Origin: Rhyacophila brunnea
Taxonomy: Eukaryota > Arthropoda > Insecta > Trichoptera > Rhyacophilidae
Reading direction: 5' to 3'
Length of the DNA stretch: 64,000 bases
Assembly (NCBI GenBank): GCA_022495005.1
Contig: JAGYXB010001948.1
Location: 124,001 to 188,000, forward strand
Below are positions 34,603 to 48,179 of the stretch, piece after piece. Under the pieces are notes generated by a model that saw only the letters and a list, made by a program, of their open reading frames with translations, had not been told where the DNA came from and ran no database searches. Positions within the stretch are counted from its first letter, which is position 1, and the number at the start of each line of letters is the position of its first letter. A program made the position numbers and the translations under genes.

Positions 34603-37600
34603 TATAACAAAACATCAAAATATATAATGTCATTGAACATGAATTTTTAATAGGTACCAATTTTTCCACATCGCCATCGATATTATAAAGTACACATCAT
34701 AATGCAACGTAAAGTACCCATATCAAGTAGGTACCTATTACAATGCAAAAATGTTTTATGAAAGAATATAACGTACAAAAATTCAATCTATTTTTTATAA
34801 TATAATTATTTTAAAATAGGTATAAAAATTGAGTAACAAACGTACTTATTATATTTGTAAATTTATTATTTCGATAATTTAAAATATTTGATATTTACAA
34901 GATAATAAAATAGTATAATTTAGACTGTACAACTATATATACTAACTACTAAATAAAATTGGACTGACTGTAACTCAAAAATTACTCGACCAATATTAAC
35001 AAAACTCGCACCGATTATATATTGTACTATTGGATTTTTATTTTCTTCCGGTGCTCCAAATATGAGGTAACTACTGTTCACATAACTTTTCCCTAAAAAA
35101 AATGACTTGCTTGTTAATAGTGCTACTAATCCGAAACCTTGACAGATGAAACGGGTACTCAATTCATGTCGATGTCTCAAAAATATCTAGTCAGATAGTT
35201 GCGGTAGAGTGGTGAGGTGAGGTACGGGAAGAGGAACGTGCGGCTTTATTTAAACGTAATTGTAACAATTTTTCAATGTTAGGTAAAGTGGCTGATAGCA
35301 GCATTGGAGTGTTGAGTTGAGGTATAAGTTGTCCATTTATTAATTTGAAAAAAAAATTAAATCAGTCTATCTCTTCGTACTATATATAATATATGTGTCG
35401 CTACGTTTCAAAATCAGCCAAGTCTACCTTTAGGTATTTTTTACTTTTTTGTGAATTGCTGAAGAACTAGGTACTGCTTTCTAACATTTCTTGCATTATC
35501 AAAATGTGGAATTTATTAATTTTAAATATTCTTTACTCGAAATAATATAAACTTTTACCCTTGTGACTGTGTATTTGAGAAAACGAAAAGTTGTTTTTCT
35601 CCTATTCATCTATTATGGACTTGGCTGATTTTAAAACCGAGCGACACATACGTCAATATTTGAAGTTGCGAGCTCTCGCTGGTTTTAAATAAAATAATTT
35701 AAATAAAAAATAAATGTAAGCAGGAGGTATTTTATTCATTTTCAATATTGTTGAATTATTATTGGTTCACTTTGTTAATATCGGCCATAATTCAATTTTA
35801 TCAAAACTCCTTCTCAATTGCTCAATGGGTCTTTGTAATAAGTTTATAACTTTAAAGGGAGGGGTCTTAATCTGTCTTTATTTCTCAAACTCAGTTTGAA
35901 TAATCGCTTCATTTATTTCACTTACATTTTCAACTAGGAGAAGACTCGGAGAAATGGAAAAGAAATCATCAAAGCAAATGGCTCAAGTAATAAACGGATA
36001 AACGTGACAATTTCACGGAAAAATCTAGTTTTCTTTTATCCCCTGATGGATTGAGCACTTAATTCATGAATGCTTGCAATAATTTCCGTATAACGATAAT
36101 ATAGAATCCAACAAAAATCTAAAATGTTCAATACTAACAAGCTATAATTATAATATACACAATATATTAAACATAAAAGTGAAGTGTTTCTGTGATTTTC
36201 AATTATTTCCCTGTTGATCAACGACTAGATTAGACTAAGTACCTACCTACATATATTATTGCCATAACATAAAACCATACAGTTGATTTTTTTTTTATTT
36301 GTGTCTGTTTATTACGTTATTTCTTGAGACAGTCTTCATCAATAATTTTAAATAACATGCATTTGGATAATGATAACATTGTGATTTAAAAAAAAACTTA
36401 AATGACATCAATTATACACAACCTGTGTGTAAAAATACGAGAAGCAATTATTTAGTTCAATTCTAAAATAGTTTTTAAAAAATCATTACCTATTCTATAT
36501 ATAGCTATTTTCTTTCAACATACATAATATTAACCATGGGGAGGTACTTGACATTCTGCGATTCTCGTCACATAATCATGTCCGTAATTCTACTAGTATT
36601 AAGAGATTGATAGCAAAACCACCTTTCCGAATAAAGTCCAGTGATCTAGAGTCCGTTTTATTATCTCCATATCCCACTGTGAAGGTATCCTACTTAAAAC
36701 CAATATATTCTAATCGTAATAACTTCAAAATTAAGGTAAAATTTATTTACAACTTAATCTTTGGTGTGAGTAGACAAATGAATCAAACAAAAATGACAAA
36801 GTAGTCGTAGAGTAAAAATAGTCAAAATAGTAAGTATTCTACTGGATGAGCTAAATATGATATCTTATTTTTAATATTATATATATCGTCACTTCAATAC
36901 TACAACTAAATAACTCTGATTTGGTCATTGTTTGGAAAATGAAATTTAAACTTTACTTGATTAACATAAATCTAGGCTATAATTATTATTTAAAATAAAA
37001 ATGAAAAATTGTGCTTTTCTAATTGGGAAAAATTAAATAATGTTCAATTGTATGAAAAAATATTGTTGATATATTATTTTATTCATTTAATGCATTTATG
37101 GTTTTAAAGTTATCTAATATTTTCAAACACAAAATTAATACAGTTCCCAATAATTTCTGACATAGTTTTATCATTTTGTAGAGAAGGAAATATAGAATAA
37201 TAAAAGTTCAATAACTATCCCAAAAACAGTTAAAATGAAATTATCTAGCTGTAGTATTTAAAGTGACAATATATAAACATAGCATAAGTGAAATATATCG
37301 ATAACTTAAGCAATTTGTGTGAATACATATTATATCGCCTCCCCAATTGGCATTCAAATCAATTCAAATATATCAAATTTATTTATTTTACATATACTGA
37401 ATATAACAAATTATAAATTCTAAGCGTTAACGATATGACATAAAATATGTGTTTAATTAGTGTTTATTAAAATTAAAATACAGAGAAATGTGAGTTAACA
37501 ATACAATAAGTAATAAAATAAGAAAAGAAATAAAATAAAATAACAAAAATAAACATAGACAGAAACACACAGAGTGAACTATTGATAGACCCTATCTTAA

Positions 37601-37630
37601 TAACTTATAAAACAACGTCCACCTACTTTC
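34603..37630. other. AT-rich stretch, no gene recognised
   Basis: No exon or repeat end could be supported. Open frames here are short and of chance composition. Confidence 0.4.
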
Positions 37631-37638
37631 ACCCTCAC

Positions 37639-37851
37639 CAGTAATGCCAACCGTACTATAATTATAGTACAATACTATAATTTTAATTCCGCGAAAAATG
37701 TAAAATACTATAATTTTACCCCAAATATACAAAATACTATAATTTTAAAGGATTCAAGACGAAAAATGTTCCGGTACTTTATATTATTTTAGAAATACTA
37801 TAATTTTTACGCCTTTGTATTATAATCGGCATATAAAAGATGGCAACGCTG
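37639..37851. mobile_element. Non-autonomous hAT element, 213 bp, with internal repeats
   Basis: Left end CAGTAATGCCAACC and right end (minus strand) CAGCGTTGCCATC are diverged inverted repeats. The flanking 8-mers ACCCTCAC (37631-37638) and TCCCTCAC (37852-37859) match at seven of eight. The interior carries AATACTATAATTTT three or four times (about 37671, 37706, 37735 and 37795). Confidence 0.8.
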
Positions 37852-37859
37852 TCCCTCAC

Positions 37860-40137
37860 GTATGTGGAATATATCAATATCCGAAGCGATTTCATTAAAC
37901 ATGGTTACCAATGATAGGTTAAATGTACACATTGTTAGAACATATAATTAATGCACCAAATTTCTTAGATAGCTACTAGATAAATTCAAAGATAGCATAG
38001 CTCTCATAGTCTCAGTAGTCAGAAAAAATACATAGCTAAATAAAAAAAATCTAACTTTTAAAACCACAGTGGTTAATCACCTATAATACAAAATTATTTG
38101 GATATAGCCACGGTAAGTATACATTAGTAACTTATCCACCATAATAATATGTTTGTACTTCATCAAATAGGGGCCCAAAAAACGACGCACTCCCAAGTCT
38201 GTTTTAAGCTAGTAATAAATATGTTTACATCCGAAAAGACCTTAGTCTTAATATCTGTTGCGTAATATAAATGGTAACTCTATAAATTTATAGCAAGTCA
38301 GTTAACTCTGAAACATCATTCCAATTTTTTATGCTGTTTAATAATAGAAGTTTAAACTATCGAGTATTACCTACATCATACTATATATGTACTATAATAC
38401 ATCTGAAGTAAGACGTTATACTTAATAAAATATTGGAATCGCTGCTGTAATTAAAAATGACAACAACTATTTATATGGTAACTTAGATTTATTTAGTTTG
38501 TTACTTCTTCGCTTAAAACCCCAGTCCACTTCCCAGAATGCCAAGATATTAAATTGTTTAGAGACCAGATGCTTATGATAGAATAAACATGAGAAACGAA
38601 TATTAAAGTATATTTTTAATAAAAAAAATGTTGTACTTACGTACTTTGTAAACAATAACCATTTAATGAACGAAAAATACTGCATACAGCTATCCCACAA
38701 ACAGAAACCTATTAAAGAAGCGAAATGTAACACGACAAATTTAATTTAACCCAACCACTATAATATGATAATACTTACTTTGTTTTGTATAATTTTCACC
38801 TTAAACGTATAGCAATAAAAGAAAATGACAAAAAAACGGTAGATAGATACTCAATTACTACACTTTAATTATTTTATTCATACATAGTCAAATCGCCTTA
38901 TCAAAAATTGCGTAGATACATTTTCTTTACGTGAGTAGGAATTAGATGGGGCTTTTATTATAATGTATTATTTATCTATGGTTTCTATTAATGGTTGATT
39001 GTGTTTAGATCACGCCTGTTGTATAGCCTTATTTCGCTCCATATAATTTTCACTCTTTCTTTTTTTCTGACGAACATATTATCGAACCGAGTGCTTTTAT
39101 GTGTATTTGTATCGTGTTATATGATTCTTTGGACATACGCCGTGGTCTAGAAGGTTTAAAAAATAATTGTTTTACAATGGCGAATAACAATAAGATAGAG
39201 TGGCCTAATGAAGGAATTTTCTGAAAAACCAATATCATCCACCACAGCGCAAAATAATGTATAATGCTCATTTCAATCCTCATGTACGATGGTTACGACG
39301 AAGAAAAAGAATCGAATCTTGTAGTAATCGAGTACCTACGTTTATTGTACGTGAACCGTGTACGTTTTAAAATGGTATCTTATTGCAACAAAAAGGTTAT
39401 TATACTGAGTGCATAAATCTGAAGGTGAATAAAACCTTCCATAGAAAATCGATTAATTGGTGTTTGAAAAAAGCATTTTAAATTAAAATAATTCTTTTCG
39501 CTTTATTAAAAACAATTTCACGTCGAATTTATTTGATTTTTATTTCAAAAATAAAACCTAATTTCACGTCTCACCACTTTTATCATTAGACCATTTTTCT
39601 TTTATTGAAACATTTATTTACCAACTTTTTATGTGATGAAAATTGTTGTGTTCTACAAAATAATTCCTCCGTTTTTCTTTCTTTATTCGAAGCGATAGAT
39701 TTTTTCGGTCGGGCAAGCTTCGCGAGATCAAAGAATTTTCTCGCTCCCGAAAAACAATGTCGAAAAATTCATTTAAATTCACACTTCTCCGAATTAAAAA
39801 GCTCTTTTATCGTACAGGGTGCTTAGTTTGTACGTACGCTTTATTTTTAGAACATACCAAGACAAAAGGGGGCATTTTTTGTTTACATAGATAATATAAT
39901 ACGCATAACGAGGCGGCTCGAAGAATATCTATCACAGAATAAAATATATATATCTCGAAATATAAGTATATATAGCATATATTATAACTGATGTAATTTT
40001 AACAATATTAATTAGTATATTCTTAACACACAATATATCTCATAATTATTGATGGTCACAAGGTGTATAATAATAGAATGTTATTTTGCTATGGCAGTGT
40101 ATTTAATTTGAGTATTTGGCATGGAGTAGGTACCTAT
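37860..40137. other. AT-rich stretch, no gene recognised
   Basis: A GC-richer patch at about 39640-39830 holds a 73-codon plus-strand frame with no recognisable signature. Otherwise nothing was found. Confidence 0.4.
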
Positions 40138-40384
40138 AGCAGCCCGGCTTAAGCGTCGGCCTATAGCGTCGTGGGTCCCAGGTTCGAATCCTGGGTCTGG
40201 CAAGTACACATATTGTTTTTTCAATTTGTGTATGAGTCAGAGTATGGACCTAATAGGTTGAGCAAGTGGCTGACATCCATTTCTCGTAAAAACAAAATCT
40301 TTTAATACAAACCTCCACTCTGTGGAGGCCCATAGTATCCCATTAGGATCGGTCATGGTCGAAAGAAAGAAGAAGAAAGAAAGA
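40138..40384 (+). mobile_element. tRNA-derived SINE, family A, copy 2
   Basis: The tRNA-like head has GGCTTAAGCGTCGGCC and a perfect B-box-type AGGTTCGAATCCTGGG. The body has AACCTAATAGGTTGAGCAAG-like sequence, GACATCCATTTCTCGTAAA and CCTCCACTCTGTGGAGG. It ends in a GAAA-rich tail (about 40360-40384), as expected for a retroposed SINE. Confidence 0.88.
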
Positions 40385-41469
40385 TATTATCAAACACAAT
40401 GAAAAAATAACAAATATCAATACTTAATCATGAAATAATTTATTATTTAAAAACAACACTAAAAACAATACAGAATGTTGAAAATAATATTTATGCAGAA
40501 TTTACAATCACATTTGTTTATCAATCAAGTCAATTTATTCAATTTGGTTATCGGTACACGTCTACGTTCAATCCTTTCTTTCAACCTTTAGCACATCATT
40601 TATGTTCATTTGGTAAGCCATACGCTATATTTATTTTTTGTATTCAACACTGAATATATAATATGAGATCTAAGAATGTGAACGATAGTAAAGCAGCAAA
40701 GAGAATTATGTTGATCAATTCAATTGGATGCAGAAGAAAAGATAAATAAAAAATTCACTGGCTAGATGGAGCTACTAATGATCGCCGTAGACTTAATATT
40801 ATAACAAACTTGAAAGCGACTACTATTGATAGAACAAGTAGAAAAAATGTTGGAGAAATCAATATACTACCCTGGGTTATCGCGTTTCTGTGGGTCTATT
40901 CTATACTTATCGACCGCTTACAGCTTACTTACAGCACCTATCTTGCTGCTGTTGAAATATCGCACTTATTGCAACAATAAAAACCAACTTCGTGTAATTG
41001 TTACAATAAGTGCTAATATTTTGATACAAATCTACCCTAAGTTTGATACTATTTATCACTTTAGTGTTCGATAAGTATAGAATAGACCCACTGATGATGA
41101 TAACTGATAATTTACTTTAAAATACATAATTTGAAGCAGCAATCAATTTTTTTGCATTTAAATCCCACTCGATCAAGGTAAGCTTTATTTTTTCCCGATT
41201 TAAAACTTCTTTGATAATCTAAACAATATAATAAATTTACCTTATTAAAATAAAGTATTATTGTGTATGTATACACTTATACAGTGTATTTAAGTGGTTT
41301 CAATAATTTAAAACACCGTTACGTTATCTACTCTTATTCTACTCTTTAACTAATTATATTGTAATCATTAATATTTGAATACTATATTGAACACTATTAT
41401 GTTCTGGTATTCTGACGATGTTTTTAAGTATTCGGTGTTAATATTATTTATTTTTTAATCCTAATGTTG
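40385..41469. other. AT-rich stretch, nothing recognised
   Basis: A plus-strand frame of 82 codons (40826-41074) has no recognised family. Its start region (CTATTCTATACTTATCG near 40898) is mirrored at 41068-41090 (CGATAAGTATAGAATAG), giving a short inverted repeat. Confidence 0.4.
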
Positions 41470-41674
41470 CGGCTCTCGTAGTGCAGAGCGCAAGGCGCTA
41501 GCCTTTTCATCACGGAGTTCTGGGCTCGATCCCCAGTGAGGTCAAAATTTATTTACATAATCTAATTTATATAAATTCCTCAAGTCTGGGAATTTTACCA
41601 CTATTATTGGGCTTCACGGCCTGTTGTGGTGTTTAATAAAGAAACAAATAAATAAATAAATAAAAATAAAAATA
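41470..41674 (+). mobile_element. tRNA-derived SINE, family B, copy 1
   Basis: The head reads GGCTCTCGTAGTGCAGAGCG and has a B-box-like GGCTCGATCCCCAG. The body ends with CACGGCCTGTTGTGGTGT and a (AAAT)n tail at 41640-41674. Copies with the same order of parts lie at 48180 and 55949. This head differs from that of family A. Confidence 0.85.
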
Positions 41675-43328
41675 ACCTCCAAGCCTTCTAACTTTTTGTT
41701 AATTAATTATCTATAATTATGTATTATTTAAAGGCTATGTAATAATAATATTGCGAACAGCTTATTATTGTACTGGAAAGGTAAAAACTTTTTAACATCT
41801 GTTTGGTTTCTTTAATGAAGACCCTGTGTATAATGCTATTTATATAATATTTAAAGAGACAAAACTGAGATATTAAAGACAATGGGAGTTTCAAGTAATC
41901 TTCTACGAATTTTCTTAATAAAATTCTGCGAATATTGGAATATAAAACGTCTTTGTACTCGTAATATTACAGTAGGCACTTAAAATGATAAACTTTTACA
42001 CATCAAATTTAAAATTCATACGTATTTTAATATGACAATGAATAAAAAGTATTGACAATATTATTAGGTATAAAGGTACATAATTACTAGTTTTGAAAAC
42101 TTTATATAAAAAAACTTATACGTTTGAAGCTTAATATATTTTTAAAATATCTGTAAGCAATACATACATATAAAATGTCCTTATACTATATATTTATCTG
42201 CTCTATGTGACTAATTATTATTTATCATATTGCTAAGTTAGAAAAGATAGCTTTTATCGTACGGTCGTATTATGAAAAGCTACGCAGGTACAATGTTATT
42301 ATAATATTATGATGGCAGGAGAAAATGAAAGCTCAGGAAATATCCATGGCTAGTGCAACTTTTATAGAATTACAGATAATTATATAATTATTGAACATAA
42401 AGATCAAAATTATATATTTACCTACATTTCCAAGGTTATATGTTAAATTAAATGTAATAAAAAAATTAGAATAGTTAAATCAAAACAAACGTATGAAAAA
42501 TTTCCACAATAGTAAATTAACCAACAAATAATATCACCTGATTCTAATACATAATTCGCGCAATTTTACGCTATTCAACGCGAATATTACATATTTTTTA
42601 GATTATAGTGCCAACCGTAAACTGAACATTATATTATAAGTTTCATAAATTTAAAGTCTTCAACTGTCATCATATATTATTTTTACTAAATAATTTTAAT
42701 GTTTCGGTAGTTTTGTCTATCTATAAATGGAAGATTCTACGTATAATAGCGGCATAAAACACTTTTTACATTCACTAATTACGCTTGGCGCGTGCCCTTC
42801 AGAAGTTAATAATAATAACCATAGTGAGTAAGTACTACGACCACCATAGTATTCACATTCTTAACAGAGAAACATTGGAGAGAAAAAAACTTTAAAAGTG
42901 AAAGATTTACTATTGGATATCAAAGATAAGATCCAGTAATGTCATGTTATTTTAATTCCTTCCGCGATTTATTTAAAAAAAAAACTTAGAGAAAATGTCT
43001 CCTAAATCAGTGATCCCAAGACCTACCATTAAATCAGTTAATGCCATCTGATTTTCTATCAATTCTTGCTATACAATACCTTACCCCACTTATCACAGTA
43101 ACATGCTCGCAACCTTTTCTTAAGAGGGTTTTATGTTACTAGAACTGTTTCCAGTTTGAATTTAATTTATATCCTTAATTTTCTAAGTTTACCTGTATTT
43201 TTTTACTTTTTAGAATTACTTCGGAATCTTTCTATACGTAGCCGGAAAAGCCACTTTCACATGTGGGACGTATACACATGTAAAAGTATTTTACTGGAAA
43301 ATATTTTTAATATATCTTTTAAAAGGTG
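41675..43328. other. AT-rich stretch, no gene recognised
   Basis: No coding or repeat boundary was recognised. Confidence 0.4.
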
Positions 43329-43375
43329 ACTTAATTTGTGTATTTGATAATAATTATCAAATACACAAATTAAGT
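43329..43375. repeat. Perfect hairpin: 22-bp arms, 3-base loop
   Basis: ACTTAATTTGTGTATTTGAT followed by AA pairs exactly with the reverse complement after the loop TAA. Such a perfect palindrome in otherwise imperfect AT-rich DNA suggests recent origin, for example by template switching during replication. Confidence 0.9.
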
Positions 43376-45194
43376 TAAAAATAATTATTATTTTTTAATT
43401 ATTAATACAGTATAATAAAGTTATAATTTTGATACAATATTATCATCGCCTTTATATTGTAAACCATATGCATAGTTACTGTTCCACAATTTATTGTTAT
43501 ATCTACTTCTTACGAGAATTTGTACATTACAAATAAATACACAATATAACAACCGTAGTGATCTATGTATCTCATATATATATTTATTATATGATACTGC
43601 TTTAACACATAAATCTTTAAAATATTTACTGCTTCCAGAAAATAATAAATTTTATTACATAACATGCCATTGTCTTAATCAATAAAATTGGTTTTTTTTT
43701 GAATACATAATATAAAGTGAATGTTTTATTCTTTAATCTCGTATATTATCAATCTCGAGATAAAAACATTGATTTATGATTAGTTTTTTTAGTTAACTAT
43801 TTCGATCAGATTATTCATATTCGTAAAACTATTATCAACACCTATAATTTTGGTTTCGCAATCCACATAGCTGTCTACTAACCTATTCATTACCTATGTA
43901 ATATTGTGATTTTTAGTTATTATTAATATTATAGATACCATAATAAAATCTAATGTTACACATAGCTTTACAGGTTAATATAATTTACGGCTTGTTTTAC
44001 TAAGAATTAAAAACTCTTTTACTTCGTATCAGTATCAATAGTAGGTACAATATTGAAAGAAGTTTGTTATCATTCAATTTTTATTCAATAAGTATTTTAT
44101 TATTGATGATTGTTTAATACAACAAATAACTTAGGGAATTTTTCAGTATTCTATGAAACAGAAAAAATATTTTTCCAAAAAATAGGTAGTTAATTCTACC
44201 TAGAAACTTTAATGTAACCTTTCGTAATATAAAATTATTGACGGTCAAATGAAAAATATTTTTTCCCGGTAACATTATAAAACTTTTCTCCCATCAATTA
44301 TGATAGTTTAATCTTTAAATGTTGGTAAAATCTAAGCTCATTGTTCGCCGACTTTTTCTGAGAAGTGAAAAAGATAGTGAAAAAACAAAGGTAGGCGGAA
44401 TTTCAAAGTGATTTATATGCCACTGTATTATTCCGCGTAAGTTTACGCTACAGTATACAAGTCTACGTCCGTAGATATTCAACGTAAAAGCTCGTAAGAC
44501 ATTGTAAAATAAGCCTACGTACAGTAATGTATTTTCTAATACTTAGAATCGATAAAATGGGTAACTATGGTCTTTTAATTTAAAGCTATCTAATTCATAA
44601 TATAGTACAATATTTAATATTACCACTGTAAAATATTGGTGTTATTTTACCACTATCGTCGCTAAAACCACAAAAGGTAATCAAATGTATGGCAAATTCA
44701 CGTGTTGTTTTTTTTTTCAATATTTCAATGTATGTTTCAATCCAAAACATGATCCTTATACAATATTGAGTGTATGATTAATTTCGCAAGGTTGATTTTT
44801 TTTTTAATAATAGTAATGGAAATCATTTTTCATACAAAAGACTAGGTACAATAATATTATATTTTCAATTCGGATACAATTTTTTTTCTCTTTAAACTCT
44901 TCTAATTCCCAGTAAAATTTCTTTTAGTATCCAGGAAATACCATGAAAAGCTATTTTAATGGTAACATTAAAAACATTTTTTTTCATTCGATTGTCTGAC
45001 GTCAATTATTTATTAAATTATCATATTATGAATAATTGATAAAATTGAGATAAAAAAAATGATATAGTAAAGAATCCATTTTACTTATTACCATAAATAG
45101 CATTTTTCCAATATAATAAATGATTCAAATGAAATTAGATACTCGTAGTTTAAAATTTTTGAAATTAGAAAGCGATGTGTAGTGTAGTGTTTTT
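43376..45194. other. AT-rich stretch, no gene recognised
   Basis: No exon or transposon end was recognised. Confidence 0.4.
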
Positions 45195-45331
45195 CCAATG
45201 TCCAATCCTAATAAGATCATATTATTATAGGCCTCCACAGAGTGGAGGTTTTGTATGCCAGACCTGGGATTCGAAGCTGGGACCTCACGACGTTATATTC
45301 CGACGCTTAAGCCACGCGGCCATCTAGGGCG
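45195..45331 (-). mobile_element. tRNA-derived SINE, family A, copy 3 (internally deleted)
   Basis: On the minus strand the head (GGCCGCGTGGCTTAAGCGTC, B box CAGCTTCGAATCCCAGG) is joined directly to the 3' part (CCTCCACTCTGTGGAGG, then TTATTAGGATTGG). About 95 bp of the body present in the other copies is missing. Confidence 0.8.
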
Positions 45332-45590
45332 TTATGTGTAGCATTACGTTAATTATACTAGTGAGCGATAAAATACTAATCATGATAATATTATAATATA
45401 ATATACTGACAATTTACATTTTAAAACTATTTTAATTAACCAGTAGGTACTTACAATAATAATATAATACACGTCTATCTAATAACTGTTACAGCAATCT
45501 AAAACTAAATAAAACTACAAATAAGAAACTTTTATAAAATATGCGTATATTTATTATATATATATAATTATATAATAAATATATATAGTT

Positions 45591-46132
45591 CAGTAGCGAA
45601 GGGTGGAGGTGGGATGTAAAGATCCGACATAAATAATGAATACTAAACTTTGTCAGTCAGATGTATTTTTTTTCATTGACCTACGATTACAATGTATAGA
45701 TAGTGTTTGTTATTTTTTTTAAATTCAATATATAATAGTCAAAAAATAATCGTTTATCTATGAAATATCTAAAATTATGCCATTAAACTATACAAATATT
45801 TTATAGATTGAAGCATATGTTTAATCGATTATGGTATGGTTTTGGTGATTTAAAAAGAACTAACCAACACCATATAAATAATATGTATTCTTAATTCAAC
45901 GAAAACAAATAAGTTTGACTGAAAAGGTGTGCACTATTTTGTCGGATTGCCCATAGCATACCTAAACAACTACGGTTTGGGTTTGGGTTTAATTGACTTT
46001 TAAAAACTAATCAGCACCATCATCAGCAAAGTGTATTATTAGTTCAATTAAAATAAATAAGTATGACTGACAAAATTTAGTGTGCTCTATTTATGTCGAT
46101 TCTTAACAGCCTACCTCCATACCTCGCCACTG
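45591..46132. mobile_element. Non-autonomous hAT element, 542 bp, perfect target duplication
   Basis: The left end CAGTAGCGAAGGGTGGAGGT and the right end on the minus strand CAGTGGCGAGGTATGGAGGT are inverted repeats. They are followed on both sides by a CGACATAAAT-type string and a TTTGTCAGTCA string, so the arms extend to about 80 bp. The identical 8-mer ATATAGTT flanks it at 45583-45590 and 46133-46140. A diverged internal duplication (about 45860-45945 and 46009-46100) is present. Confidence 0.9.
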
Positions 46133-46224
46133 ATATAGTTTAATTTAAAAGTGTTTTATATACATCGTTCATTATCGTTTCTATTTATTTACCATACAAT
46201 TTAAGTAACTATATAGTATATTTC

Positions 46225-47625
46225 TTAAGGGGGGACATGCTCGTCGAAGGTCAAAATTGAGTTTTTATTGTATTTTCAAACCATTATCCTGGACACTCCT
46301 TAAACGTTGTAGATAATATATTTATATAATTTTGAAGCATTATTATCCTTTATAGTTATTTTAAACATTTGATGACTGCATAAAGTATTTTTGTTACATA
46401 AAATAGTATTCTTTTAAACCTCTCGCTCTAATGTTTTAGAATATAGTCATATTTCGGTACATAACTGTGCAGTGGTGTTAAGATTTTTTACATTTATTAA
46501 TTTTTAAACGCATTTATCAAACCATTAGTATAATTTATTACAAGATAATTTTTGTAAAATATTCACGATAAAAAATTATATTGATAATCTCTGTGATCCC
46601 AAATTTGACAAGAATTAGGCATTTTATTATTCAAAAAATCGGCAAGATTAACACATTTGAAGATGATTCTAAAGATACTTATTATAAGCTATGTCTTTGA
46701 CCATTCAAGTGTGATAAACATCTTATGAATAATGATTGCTTTATAATAATTATTGACCTAAGAATAAGGTAGTGTTTTTTTGAAATACGCCATTTCTTTT
46801 GTCATTCCCTAGTGGTTAAGCTACAACATACGGCCGTAGCCATAAAATGACAAACTATAATTAAAGTAGGGAGTAAAATTATGTTAACGCGCGTGTTTGA
46901 ACATGTACCTAACCGATTTTTTTTTTTATTTTTTTTTAAACGGTACATGTTCAAACACGCGCGTCAATATCATTTTACTCTTTACTTCAATTATAGTTTG
47001 TCAATTTATGGCTACGGCCGTATGTTGTAGCTTAACCACTGGGGAATGACAAAAGAAATGGCGTATTTCAAAAAAACACTACCTTATTCTTAGGTCAATA
47101 ATTATTATAAAGCAATCATTATTCATAAGATGTTTATCACACTTGAATGGTCAAAGACATAGCTTATAAAAATATCTTTAGAATCATCTTCAAATGTGTT
47201 AATCTTGCCGATTTTTTGAATAATAAAATGCCTAATTCTTGTCAAATTTGGGATCACAGAGATTATCAATATAATTTTTTATCGTGAATATTTTACAAAA
47301 ATTATCTCGTAATAAATTATACTAATGGTTTTATAAATGCGTTTAAAAGTTAATAAATGTAAAAAATCTTAACACCACTGCACAGTTATGTACCGAAATA
47401 TGACTATATTCTAAAACATTAGAGCGAGAGGTTTAAAAGAATACTATTTTATGTAACAAAAATACTTCATGCAGTCATCAAATGTTTAAAATAACTATAA
47501 AGGATAATAACGCTTCAAAAGTATATAAATAGATCATCTACAACGTTTAAGGAGTGTCCAGGATCATGGTTTGAATATACAATAAAAACTCAATTTTGAC
47601 CTTCGACGAGCATGTCCCCCCTTAA
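46225..47625. mobile_element. 1.39-kb near-perfect palindrome (foldback element) bounded by TTAA
   Basis: The arms 46229-46909 and 46942-47621 are inverted copies of each other, almost identical along about 680 bp, around a 32-base A/T-rich loop. The ends are GGGGGGACATGCTCGTCG on the left and its exact reverse complement on the right. TTAA lies just outside at 46225-46228 and 47622-47625; since CTTAAG continues the palindrome on both sides it could be either a target duplication or part of the ends. The arms have no long open frame. A diverged single-arm relative is at 4605-5322. It resembles foldback or long-inverted-repeat DNA transposons; a transcript would form a very long double-stranded RNA. 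Confidence 0.93.
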
Positions 47626-48179
47626 GGAAAGGAAAAATATCGTATTTTCAAAATAAAAAGACATTGAAAATTCATGGAGATACTGTTATCATGTCATCAT
47701 AATTAATAAAATTGGCAATATTTTATTATACCGTAATTAACGAATTCAATCGTAATTATAATTAATATGCAATAAAAGAAAAAGTAATTAATGTCATTAG
47801 GGATAATGTCAAATAAATCAATTAATATTTCCGGCATCCAAGATTTAAGCCAGTGATAGATATACTAATTGATGCTACTATTTGAGGGTGATATTTTCAT
47901 TAAAATCATTTTAGTGGCCGTTTAACGGCGTTACCGAGCACCAACCGTTATGCCCTTTAAAACCTCATTGCGCTGTGAACACAGTGAGAACTGATTTGGT
48001 ACACTGTTAATTTTGTTTCAAATGCTAGCCATCAATTATTATGATAATAATAAAAAAATATTACCTACATCTTTTTGTGTTCATATTAAATTTATTTACA
48101 TGAGTGAATATTACAAAATTAATAGATACGTATGATAATAAATCTAATTCATGAATCATTTAATTGGAAAGTAATACGT
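47626..48179. other. AT-rich stretch, nothing recognised
   Basis: No coding or repeat signal was recognised. Confidence 0.4.

Noticed and set aside
40138..40205. Functional tRNA gene
   Set aside because: The A- and B-box-like parts belong to a SINE with a conserved downstream body present at five other sites; the acceptor stem cannot be formed.
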